A DNA stretch of 64,000 nt, taken from Yponomeuta sedellus (Eukaryota; Arthropoda; Insecta; Lepidoptera; Yponomeutidae). The DNA lies in NCBI GenBank assembly GCA_934045075.1, contig OW203727.1, positions 12,253,501 to 12,317,500 of the forward strand, written 5' to 3'. A model generated the notes under the pieces. The model did not search any database. It was given only the letters and a program-made list of their open reading frames with translations, and was not told the origin of the DNA. Below, piece by piece: positions 55,826-64,000 of the stretch (the first letter of the stretch is position 1; the number at the start of each line of letters is the position of its first letter). The translations under genes and the position numbers were made by a program.

Positions 55826-56040
55826 TTTATATTTCTTCCATTCTGTCCCTTCATGTTTGAATCAAAATTTAAAATTGCGTCACCTATTCTAGATTTCTCT
55901 TTCATTCGCGACTTCCCACTTCATCACTGATGAAACAAGACGAACTAACAATTATATTTTTCTTACAAATTATAATTTAATCCTATTTTATTCCGATCAG
56001 TTTTAACATAAATAATGTCTTATTGAAGTCAAAAGGCGAT
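55826..56040. repeat. Family H, partial copy
   Basis: 'tttttatatttcttccattc', tgtcccttcatg, 'attgcgtcacctattctaga' and 'tttcattcgcgacttcccac', aligned with 17725-17830. Uninterrupted at the MITE/SINE site of the 43-kb copy. Confidence 0.55.
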
Positions 56041-56204
56041 TAAAAACAAAATAATTTTATTCACTATAAAAAAAAATGTTTAGGTACTTAATAAACGTCA
56101 AAGCTGTTAGTTTCTCAATTAATAGATTATGTAGAATGAAACTAACAAAGAAAGTCCACGTATATTCATTTCAAAACAGATTTTAACTTAAGTCGTATGT
56201 TTTA

Positions 56205-56476
56205 AAAGCCTATTTAGAGGCTAAAAATTCCACCCATGCCGGGATTCGAACCCGCGACCTCTGGCTATCCGTGCCAGCGCTCTATCCAACTGAGCTAATG
56301 GGCGACTCATTAGCTCAGTTGGGTAGAGCGCTGGCACGGATAGCCATAGGTCGCGGGTTCGAATCCCGGCATGGGTGTAATTTTTAGCCTCTAAATAGGT
56401 TTTTAAAATTGTCCTTAGCCCCGTGCTAAGGACAATTTTAAAAACCTTTAGTGCATTAAAAATAAAAATAGTATAA
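56205..56476 (+). mobile_element. SINE-I copy 7 (head-to-head tRNA-like foldback)
   Basis: The target duplication tcgtatgtttta / tcgtatatttta (56193-56204, 56477-56488) has one mismatch. The unit consists of an inverted tail plus tRNA-like domain (to 56303) joined at once to a forward tRNA-like domain (56305-56377) and tail. A second small hairpin follows (attgtccttagc ... gctaaggacaat), then 'agtgcattaaaaataaaaat'. The two tRNA-like domains can pair almost completely. Confidence 0.9.
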
Positions 56477-56515
56477 TCGTATATTTTATTTCATTATTAT
56501 GTGCTTGCTACTCGA

Positions 56516-56805
56516 TATCCGCCCTTGTATGATATGTCCCAATTGCTGGGGCAGGGGTCTCTTTCTGCTTAGCAGGAAGTTTAGGCCATACTACATCAGG
56601 GAGCGAAGTCCGGGATGGTGCAGGATTAAAGACATTGGCGGGCCTTACTGTCAGAAACACTTGCGAAGCACGGAAGCGCTCGGAAAAATATCCACTAGCG
56701 GTAGGCACAGGACAGTTACCCATCCTGCAGCTGACCGCGCCGGTCGTTGCTTAACTCAAGTGATTGATTCCAATCACTTGGTTCGACTAGGCCACGAGCC
56801 TTCAA
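56516..56805 (-). mobile_element. SINE-5S copy, subfamily b, internal deletion
   Basis: The minus strand has 'ctcgtggcctagtcgaacca', acttgagttaagcaacgacc and 'ggatgggtaactgtcctgtg'. It then lacks about 70 bp of body (joined at 'gcttcgcaagtgtttctgac') before the usual 3' domain. The forward 163-codon frame over it is incidental. Confidence 0.8.
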
Positions 56806-57139
56806 GCAACCTTGCAACTGTATACTTATATTCACTTTCCGTGGCCCAAACCCCTCCTCCCCATTCAAACTCATTGTTCATAGAAGTTTCCTTCATTGCC
56901 GAGAATCATGGCCTCTCAGTAATAAGTAGCTGTTTTTGCTTTATTACCCCACTCCATTCGACAACACTTTCTGTTTGTACCGGGTCCTGAGGGTACCAAT
57001 ATTTGTTTGCTAGATGCTGATAAACATGCTGGGAAAGTGGAATATTAATTCCTTGCAACATGTATAACACGTTATAGAATACCAATAATAGTATAATTAT
57101 GTATTTAGCGTATTTTTAGTACATGTAAATTATAAATAA

Positions 57140-57505
57140 TGCAGCCTATATACCGTCCCACTGTAGGGCACAGGCCTACTCTCAGAGAGAGAGAGAGAGA
57201 AAATCTTGTCGTCGTCGTCAGGCTATACTAATCCACTGCTGGACATAGCCCTCCCCTAAAGAGCGCCACGTTGTGCTATCAAAGGGGGTAATGCCCATAA
57301 ACCCCACGCTGGGCATGCGGGTTGGGGATCGCAGTTCGGAGGAATTGTACTGCAGGGGGCGCTGCTGCTCACCCCCCGGTTTGTGTCCCTAGTCGCCTTT
57401 TACGACACCCACGGGAAGAATTGGGTTGGTGCTACTCTCTAAGCCGACACCACACAGCAGAGAGAATCTCACCAAAACTTAATCACCACGCGTGCCCACC
57501 TTCAC
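57140..57505 (+). repeat. LINE 3' tail, family L, split by SINE-N
   Basis: Left piece: 'atgcagcctatataccgtcc', ggcacaggcctactctcaga. Right piece after the insert: cttaatcaccacgcgtgccc. The order equals that in uninterrupted copies. Confidence 0.65.
57206..57458 (-). mobile_element. SINE-N, full copy
   Basis: Flanked by agagaaaatct / agagagaatct (57195-57205, 57459-57469). The minus strand ends tggattagtatagcctgacg with a (GAC)n tail. Internal 'gcccagcgtggggtttatgg' and 'gcagcgccccctgcagtaca' match 41571-41831. Confidence 0.8.
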
Positions 57506-57514
57506 TTATGAACA

Positions 57515-57612
57515 CTTACGGCCCGAAGGCGGCGGCTTACATTTTACATTGTACATTGACATTCAGCAAACAGAATGTAAATTCTTTACGTTGAAATAAA
57601 ATTATTTGAATT
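57515..57612. repeat. Interspersed repeat, paired with 16484-16582
   Basis: cttacggcccgaaggcggcg, cattcagcaaacagaatgta and aattctttacgttgaaataa. Confidence 0.7.
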
Positions 57613-57814
57613 TGACTTAGGTTTTGCTCACGATGTTTTCTTTCAACATTATACCTAACTTATAAAACAAAGAATGAGAAAACTGCGTTTAACTATCACC
57701 GCCTAAGCTTCTTTAAACGTATTGAACTAATTTATTTACTTATTGCTAATAATATGCCAAGTTACGATTGCATGTAGTAGAAATATGTTTCTTTGAAAAT
57801 AAACATAAGACACT

Positions 57815-57921
57815 AATCCCGGTTTCTCGTACACTAACAAACTGTTGACAATTGTCAGTTGGCCAAAGTGCGAATGTGATCAGTAGATTAATAGCTTGTT
57901 AGTGTACGAGAAACCAGGGGT
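57815..57921. mobile_element. MITE, family M (best preserved)
   Basis: ggtttctcgtacactaacaa at 57821-57840 is complemented exactly near the right end (57897-57916). TA lies at both borders. It is about 107 bp and non-coding. Confidence 0.8.
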
Positions 57922-58204
57922 AAGGCTACTGATACCCGCTTCTGAGTAGCATCCGCTTCACTCGCACGTTTTAAAATAAATATAAACTTTGTGAAACCTT
58001 TAGTGAGCTTTGAATAAAATTGGACGTTAGAAAAAAGTAATTATCATCATAATAAAAAACAAAGCATATGACGAAAATTTGATACCTTAAATGTTCGTAA
58101 TTAGGCTCAAACAATATTAATGAAAAGACGGAAAGACATATTTTCTTAATCATTAAAAAGTTTTGAATGTGAGAAGCATGCTAACGTGCTGTCTCGGTCT
58201 ATAA

Positions 58205-58285
58205 CTGTATTTTTATACGTAGCCTATGTACGTCCCACTTCACGGCACAGGCTTTCTCTTAGAGAGAGTATTATATGAGATACAT
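58205..58285 (+). repeat. LINE 3' tail fragment, family L
   Basis: 'gtagcctatgtacgtcccac', ggcacaggctttctcttaga and gagagtattatatg. Confidence 0.6.
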
Positions 58286-58431
58286 AGTAGTCGCTCTCTC
58301 GTAGTCAATGTAGATAATGAGTCCTCCCAGATTCGTCGTTGACTTGTATCTGCTTTCGTTTTCTGCGACTTCGAACAAACCTGCAGTTTCTACATAGTGT
58401 TTCTTCGTCAGATCAATGCATTTTGCTACTG

Positions 58432-59090
58432 AGGGCCGGTTTCTGAATTGAGATTTTCACTAAGTAAATACTTACGTAACGTTCTGTCACGCTCTTATCT
58501 GGGTAAGGGCCAATTTCTGAACTGAGAATTTCACTAAGTCAATACTTATGTAACTTTCTGTCACGCTCTTATCTGGGTAAGGGCCAATTTCTGAACTGAG
58601 AATTTCACTAAGTCAATACTTATGTAACTTTCTGTCACGCTTTTATCTGGATAAGGGCCAATTTCTGAACTGGGAATTTCACTAAGTCAATACTTACGTA
58701 ACGTTCTGTCACGCTCTTATCTGGGTAAGGGCCAATTTCTGAACTGAGAATTTCACTAAGTCAATACTTATGTAACTTGATGTCACGCTCTTATATGGGT
58801 AAGGGCCAATTTCTGAACTGAGACTTTCACTAAGTCAATACTTACGTAACTTTCTGTCACGCTCTTATCTGGGTAAGGGCCAATTTCTAAACTGAGAATT
58901 TCACTAAGTCAATACTTATGTAACTTTCTGTTCCGCTCTTATCTGGGTAAGGGGCCAATTTCCGAACTGAGAATTTCACTAAGCAAATGCTTAAGTAACG
59001 TTTTGTCACGCTCTTTTCTGAGAAATTCGAAGAGACATCACTACAGTAAAGCATAAATTTAGGAAAATTCTCAATTCAGAAACTTGCTCT
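58432..59090. mobile_element. TIR element with internal tandem array, 74 bp x ~8
   Basis: 'gggcc' unit starts are at 58433, 58507, 58581, 58655, 58729, 58803, 58877 and 58952 (period 74, once 75). Each unit reads 'aatttctgaactgagaattt', 'cactaagtcaatacttatgt' and gtcacgctcttatctgggta. At the far right, caattcagaaacttgctct is the inverted form of the first unit's start. The whole therefore looks like a terminal-inverted-repeat element whose left subterminal part was amplified. Unit 1 and the last unit are the most diverged. Confidence 0.8.
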
Positions 59091-59199
59091 AAGACAGCAG
59101 CACTACAGTTAACTATTGTCCAAAAGCCCTGAGTATCCAAAACGTCGCCGCAGCCGTGACGTCGTCGCAACCGCGACGAGCTGCTGTGTAAATGCATTG

Positions 59200-60340
59200 C
59201 TTTTAAATCGATCGCAAATCCCTGGAAAAATGCTTTATTGTTATGTTAAATAAAAAATGTTAAGTGTTTAAGTTTGTGTCGTTCGATATGAGTAAACAAA
59301 GTGAAATTACAATTAAGATGGAGGGCGCCGACCACAAGATGCTCGTTCTACAGTTATTTTGTGATTTTTATTACTTTTTTTTCATTCGACTGAAGTAAAT
59401 TTGTTGTGGGTAGCAACAGCAAACATTTTTGACACGCCTTTTTGTTCAACATTAGCGCTATATATTTCAAAATCATCATGTAGTGTAGAGTTTGTCTTGT
59501 AAACGTATAGCATAAAAAAACTCTTAACCCTCTATCGGTGTACAGGGTGCCTATTATTTATATTCACGTCCCAACGAATTTGTCTCGGTTCGGAGTGCAA
59601 TCAACGACATGTGGGAGTCCGTGAATGGTATCGTCATTAATCAAAGCAGTATACATGAAAACCGCTCTCAACTCTCAGCTCCCATTTGACGCTTATATTG
59701 GCATAATGAATGCAATATCTTCCATCCACACTAGCCAGAGCTCAACGGACAATGCCTTTTGTGCCGAATGGTGGCCTGCGTGGGTACTCTTTTCCGCGTC
59801 ATTCTTTTCTGTCAAGTGGAAGTCTATTGTTTGTCGGCTCTTCTGGCGATGTCATTTCTCCTCCTAACTGCTGGCGATCTATCATCTCTCGGACACTGTT
59901 CCGTCTACATCTGGTCTGTATTGGAATATTGGGCTTTATCCAAGCGTTTAGTCGTACACACTTACTTTTGAATATGGAGCCTTTAAGAATACAAGATTTT
60001 TACGCCTCTACAGACTGTCCTCAAAAATTAGCGATACACCCCAATAAATTAGAAATTGTGTTGCACAATAACTTTTGTTATATAATAAAATATAAAATCC
60101 GAAGTCACTTCAAACTCCTTCGGAAAGGCTTCATCGATTGAAGTGTTTTTTTTTTTTGGGTATGACAATAGATTGTAGGCTAAAGAATGGCAAGACAACT
60201 TTTACCGTATCAGTTAGCCTAATATAGTTTTTTTCTAATCATTGTTTTTGAGGCACAGTTATGAACTGGTATTGAATTAGTAATCAATTGCTAAATCAGT
60301 TCTAATAAAGTGTTTTATAAATTTTGTTACCTACTACAGC
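59200..60340. other. Unresolved segment with overlapping plus-strand frames
   Basis: Forward frames of 80, 143 and 70 codons overlap between 59625 and 60141. I recognise no domain in any of them. Codon-like periodicity cannot be judged by eye. It might be an old retroelement piece or chance. Confidence 0.2.
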
Positions 60341-60346
60341 AATAAT

Positions 60347-60392
60347 GCGATGCCCAGCAGTGGGGACATATAAGGGTTGATAACGACGATCG
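60347..60392 (+). mobile_element. SINE-5S, 46-bp 5'-truncated insertion
   Basis: Perfect duplication acagcaataat (60336-60346, 60393-60403) surrounds only the last part of the element (cccagcagtggggacatata, agggttgata). Confidence 0.9.
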
Positions 60393-60850
60393 ACAGCAAT
60401 AATAAGTATAAAAATTATCTTAAACTGACAAATTTTAAATTTCCAATAACTTTTAGTTCGAATTTCTTTAGTATTCCTAAATTGGAACAAATGTATTTAT
60501 TTATTCATTTTTAATCAGTAGTTTAAGTTTCTTCTCAGGTTAAGCCCTACCTGCCTGACAAGTTATTTTCCATTTGGTGTGGATGTGCTATTTCAAAATC
60601 AGCGGTTTTAGTATTGAAACAGCAAACGCTGAAATAGTGTCATTGTCACAGGCACACTTTATTTTATAATTATTGTTATGTAAGCATATTTCTTTGTGGC
60701 AACATCCATCATTCATATAATGTTTCAAATGGTATATAAATTTGCACTTTCCACTTTTTCTCGCGTGTGCAACGTGAGTTTTAATTTAATCTAATAGCTG
60801 GGCAACTTTGTGGGAGAAAATTATGCACTGTAATGTTCATTTATTTATTA

Positions 60851-61035
60851 CTAGCTGACCCAGCGAACTCCGTACCGCCTTACAGTCGATTCTTTAATTT
60901 TGTTTTATTTTCTCTCCGTAAGAATCATCTTCGTGCTTCCAGGAATATGCTAAAAAAAGAATTAGCGAAATCAGTTCAGCTGCTCTCGAGATTTGCGTTT
61001 ATCAACACATTCAGCGATTCATTTTATATTATAGA
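60851..61035 (-). mobile_element. Helitron-like short element
   Basis: Minus strand: TC start (tctataatataaaatgaatc), CTAG end after 'gttcgctgggtcag', with A before and T after. The interior 'gaattagcgaaatcagttca' and 'gctctcgagatttgcgttta' is a repeat that I recognise from Lepidoptera. Non-coding. Confidence 0.5.
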
Positions 61036-61249
61036 TGTTATCACACGAAGTCTGAATTGGCCTTGATATCATTTGAAGCTGATTTTTTGTCTGGCAACTT
61101 TCAATCCAATCCATATTCCATTTAGTAACTTATATTGCTAGCTATCAACACAGTTTCCATTTAAAACTTTATGGAAACTGATCTGAACTGAGGTGGGTTC
61201 TCGGTTCCAATGGAACTTCAAAAAAAGAGGACGATAAAAAAGTGGCTTG

Positions 61250-61410
61250 GTGCGAATTGGACACATAATACCCAGGGTTCCGTACAAATACCGCATAACA
61301 TATAATTATGTATTTATCCGATTTTATTTTTTATTCAGATTCTTTGTTCCCTTGGTCCCTTGTACAAAGTCCGATCCATATTTGGCCGGATTTTATTATT
61401 TGTTTGACAA
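61250..61410 (+). repeat. LINE 3' terminus, diverged
   Basis: cccagggttccgtacaaata and, later, agtccgatccatatttggcc, the 'actcgcacttggcc' class of ending. Confidence 0.4.
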
Positions 61411-61587
61411 TTCAAAAATATATCAGTATTTATTGGCTGTGTTCAAGATCTCAGGGTTACTCTATCTCTGACTCTTTTATGAGCTCACACACTCACAAAC
61501 GTACGCGTTTACACTGAGGCTCATTTACTCACACACGTCATAGAAAGAGGACAATAAATAGGTACATTTTTCCTAAAATACTTTTAC

Positions 61588-61740
61588 GTTAGGGTTTCGT
61601 AGTTAACAAGACACCAAACAAACGGAAGCCTCTATATTCAATAAGGAATCCTTATAGCTTAAGATTCGAAAGGGTCGTCCGTCTGTCCGCGAATTAGCTC
61701 ATAGACAAAATTAAATTGGAAACCCGAATGTTGGCATATG
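61588..61740 (+). repeat. LINE 3' UTR, family G
   Basis: 'gggtttcgtagttaacaaga' then 'gggtcgtccgtctgtccgcg'. Confidence 0.5.
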
Positions 61741-61772
61741 GATACGCACATTAATCACGCCAAAAAATGAAA

Positions 61773-62035
61773 TTAAATGAAAAGGTTTTATGGAAAGTAG
61801 CGCAAAAACTGCAGCTTAATCAACGTTACAATTCAAACTAGGTGTCCATTTCAAAATCTAGATCATTTTGTAGAAAAAATGGACAATAAAACTCCAAACT
61901 TAGTCTTTGTCCTTAAGTCATTAATTAACATAGTGTACATAATTATTATAAAACATAGAACGCATGTATTGTACTGGCTTTAATTCCAGACCTCACTGTC
62001 ATCTAAATAATCCTTTATGTTATAGTAGCACAAAG
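61773..62035 (-). mobile_element. Family Z retroposon 3' end
   Basis: Aligned with 35400-35641 over its whole length ('gtttcaaaatctagatcatt'-like, tgtactggctttaattccag, 'cctttatgttatagtagc'). A short aaatgaaat tail lies at its left end, the place where 35400 has its giant microsatellite. Confidence 0.7.
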
Positions 62036-62074
62036 TGTGCTTAACATATTTTTTGAACCGCGTTTCAGGCAAGC

Positions 62075-62258
62075 TTAATTTAAAGTTATATATTAAACGG
62101 GCCAAATCACGATTATTTATTAGATAAAACGTAATTACCTTATTTCCCGACGGCAACTGTAACGCTGCCGAAACATCGGGAAATAAGGTGTTTTATCTAA
62201 TAAATAATCGCGATTTGACCCGTTTAATATATACTATGTATGAGTATCGCGAATCATT
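62075..62258. mobile_element. Family D as a foldback, ~60-bp arms
   Basis: 'tatattaaacgggccaaatc' ... taccttatttcccga pairs with cgggaaataaggtgttttat ... 'gatttgacccgtttaatata'. The loop carries 'gccgaaacatcggg', similar to the 'ccgacgtttcggc' motif of 45303-45608. The outer 'actatgtatgagtatcgcga' is shared with 33880. Confidence 0.75.
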
Positions 62259-62259
62259 A

Positions 62260-63030
62260 AGAAAAGCTTGATATCTTTCGAACAAAACAGTTGCATACAA
62301 TATTTATAATATTTTTTTAAGGAAAGGTACACTAAACCTGTATTCAGGATTTATTGTGGGCATAGTAAATCCATTTTGTGATTAAAGGATCCGTTTACGA
62401 AATATGAATCTTCAAAATGTGCGTCAACACCCCAAGCGGCAAAACGGCTGGTTGTAGAAAGATAAAAAAATTCAAGGCAGTGGTTCATATCTTGAAGTTA
62501 AAATGAGAACTATCACAGCTATATAGCCTTTATAAATTAAGGAGTACCTACTAATCGAGGAACTAGTAAAAGAAAATTCGGTACAAATTATATTGAAAAT
62601 TACTTTGAGGAAGTTGATATCTCTGTAAAAACACTCCTAACCCTAAAAAGGCAGCTGTTCCTGAAGTTTCACGCAAATCCACAGAATTGGCCGTTCGTTA
62701 ACTGAGTACTGCAGATAAAGTTGCTAACTAGATTAGACTGTTGCATGATTTTTTTAAGAGACCGCTGGTTGTGTCCTTTAATATTACTCGGCAAAAAGAA
62801 ATGTATCATCAAACGGCTCCAAATTTACGGAAGTTACTGCTTTGCCAGTTAACGGGCGACCTTTTAATAACTGTACTTACTAAATAATAAATTACTAAAT
62901 AATAAATTATTATTTAGTATAATTGGAAAAATATACATGCAAGCAAAAATTAAATCTAAAACAAATTATAGCAACAACGCATAAAAAATAACAATAATAT
63001 TAGTAACAGAAAATAGAATAATAATAAAAA
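62260..63030. other. No recognisable feature
   Basis: A+T-rich sequence. A small tandem word (aaataataaattacta) near 62882 is the only regularity that I see. Confidence 0.4.
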
Positions 63031-63035
63031 AATAC

Positions 63036-63103
63036 GGATAGCCAGAGGTTGCGGGTTCGAATCCCGGCATGGGTGAAATTTTTAGCCTCTAAATAGGTTT
63101 TTA
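63036..63103 (+). mobile_element. SINE-I copy 8, strongly 5'-truncated
   Basis: The duplication aaaaaaatac (63026-63035, 63104-63113) surrounds the 3' half of the tRNA-like domain (ggttgcgggttcgaatcccg) and the tail. Confidence 0.85.
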
Positions 63104-63454
63104 AAAAAAATACAGTTCACTGGAAACTGTATTTTTATGGCAGCGTTGAGCACAGCACAATTAATATAATTGTAGAACTATCATTTAGGATACTCATATA
63201 TTCTGGTCGCCTGTGGTCGACATAAATTATTTTATTACAATCGTGACTTTTTCGTTTCTTTCAAAGTTTTCAATACGAAGTTAATACATTTATTTATAAC
63301 CGTTGGTGTGTCTCTGATTTATTCGAGTTTTCTAAATCGGAAACTAAGCCCGGAGGATATATTTCCCACACAACTTTTACATCCCCTGTAACGTGCACTT
63401 TAATCCCCTCTAAGAATAAACAAACGACTCAAGATGTAAATAGACAGATTTACC

Positions 63455-63600
63455 TCCTAGTTCTCGTACACTAACGATCTCCAAATTTATTGTTAACAGC
63501 TGCCAGTCAGACAAAGTCAATACGACAAAAGACTGTCAAAATTGATTTGCAGCTGATTTAAACTTTTTCGTGTTCCTACGAGAAAGCGGGGGTCTATGAC
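63455..63600. mobile_element. MITE, family M (diverged)
   Basis: gttctcgtacactaacgatc at the left, with 'tcctacgagaaagcgggggt' as the partner at the right. The interior keeps 'ttgttaacagctgcc' as at 38480. Confidence 0.5.
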
Positions 63601-63802
63601 ATCTAGGGTTTGTAATATTCGCCTTCGCCCGTTTTACTACTCGGATAGTAACCAACCTAACTTTTCGAATAAATCGAGGTATTCGAATATGTTCTATTGT
63701 ACGGAAGAAAGTAAATTTACTTTACATAATTTTGTAGTTCTAGGAAGGCGTATAGATATCTATACCGTTGCGTTTTTTTTATTTAAGGATGTCATATCAG
63801 AC

Positions 63803-64000
63803 GCGCTCGTGGCCTAATCAAACGAAGCGCTCGTGGATTAGTCGAACCGAGTGATTGGCATCAATCACTTGGGTTAAGCAACAACAGGCGTGGTCAGGCG
63901 CTGGATGGGTGACCGTCGCGTGACTACCACTAGTGGCATTTTCCGAGCGCTCCCGTGCTTTGCAAGGCACGTTAACCTGTTAGTGCCGGCTTTCATCTAA
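63803..64000 (+). mobile_element. SINE-5S copy, subfamily b, cut by the window end
   Basis: The 5' 24 bp are present twice in tandem (gcgctcgtggcctaatcaaa, then gcgctcgtggattagtcgaa). The 5S-like block follows (ttgggttaagcaacaacagg, 'ggatgggtgaccgtcgcgtg'), and the body runs off the window. Confidence 0.85.

Noticed and set aside
56499..56990. 163-codon forward frame.
   Set aside because: Its first 100 codons are the antisense of a SINE-5S copy.
58433..59025. CRISPR-like array because of the regular 74-bp spacing.
   Set aside because: The units are repeated over their whole length with no unique spacers, and the genome is eukaryotic.
59710..60141. 143-codon forward frame.
   Set aside because: Overlapping frames of similar length, no recognisable domain and no sign of codon bias by eye. 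Kept only as an unresolved segment.

Overview
The window looks like nuclear, non-coding, transposon-crowded DNA of an insect, most probably a moth or butterfly (Lepidoptera). The evidence is the A+T-rich background, the lack of operon-like coding, and many short retroposon tails that I recognise as lepidopteran types: 3' ends reading TTTATTGCACAC, the LINE tail built on 'gcacaggccttctctcagag', RTE-type LINE tails with (TATG)n, and SINEs with tRNA-like or 5S-rRNA-like heads. The order-level assignment rests on recognition, not on a search. I find no convincing host protein-coding gene, exon chain, tRNA gene or rRNA gene. The longer open frames lie in microsatellites or in a GC-rich minisatellite, and the recognisable coding remnants belong to non-LTR retrotransposons.

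Layout. 1-20.3 kb: scattered LINE tails, the first two tRNA-like SINE copies, several 5S-derived SINEs, foldback elements (3.1 kb, 8.1 kb, and a perfect 52-bp inverted repeat at 18.65 kb) and two LINE C-terminal coding remnants (9.8 and 11.2 kb). 20.85-21.53 kb: a 0.68-kb pentanucleotide array. 21.6-24.9 kb: the longest repeat-poor block. 26.5-30.2 kb: three tandem copies of a ~1.23-kb Helitron-like element, each holding four units of a 153-bp GC-rich minisatellite. 31-46 kb: palindromes, SINEs, an RTE-type LINE split by a microsatellite-tailed retroposon (34.6-35.9 kb), and a repeat that received a MITE and then a SINE (43.4-44.0 kb), with its unoccupied relative at 17.7 kb. 48-53 kb: (TA)n and three (CATA)n arrays, which are the tails of RTE-type LINE copies. 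53-64 kb: more SINEs, foldbacks and a 74-bp x 8 tandem array inside a terminal-inverted-repeat element (58.4 kb).

Two patterns stand out. First, target-site duplications and 5' truncations are visible for many SINE copies of two families, as expected for LINE-driven target-primed insertion. Second, long inverted repeats are unusually frequent (about twenty), and at least four of the eight tRNA-like SINE copies begin with an inverted copy of their own 3' end. That foldback SINE architecture is the best candidate here for something not well described.

Family letters used below are my own labels: SINE-I (tRNA-like), SINE-5S, SINE-N, SINE-V, and repeat families D, F, G, H, L, M, Q, T and Z.
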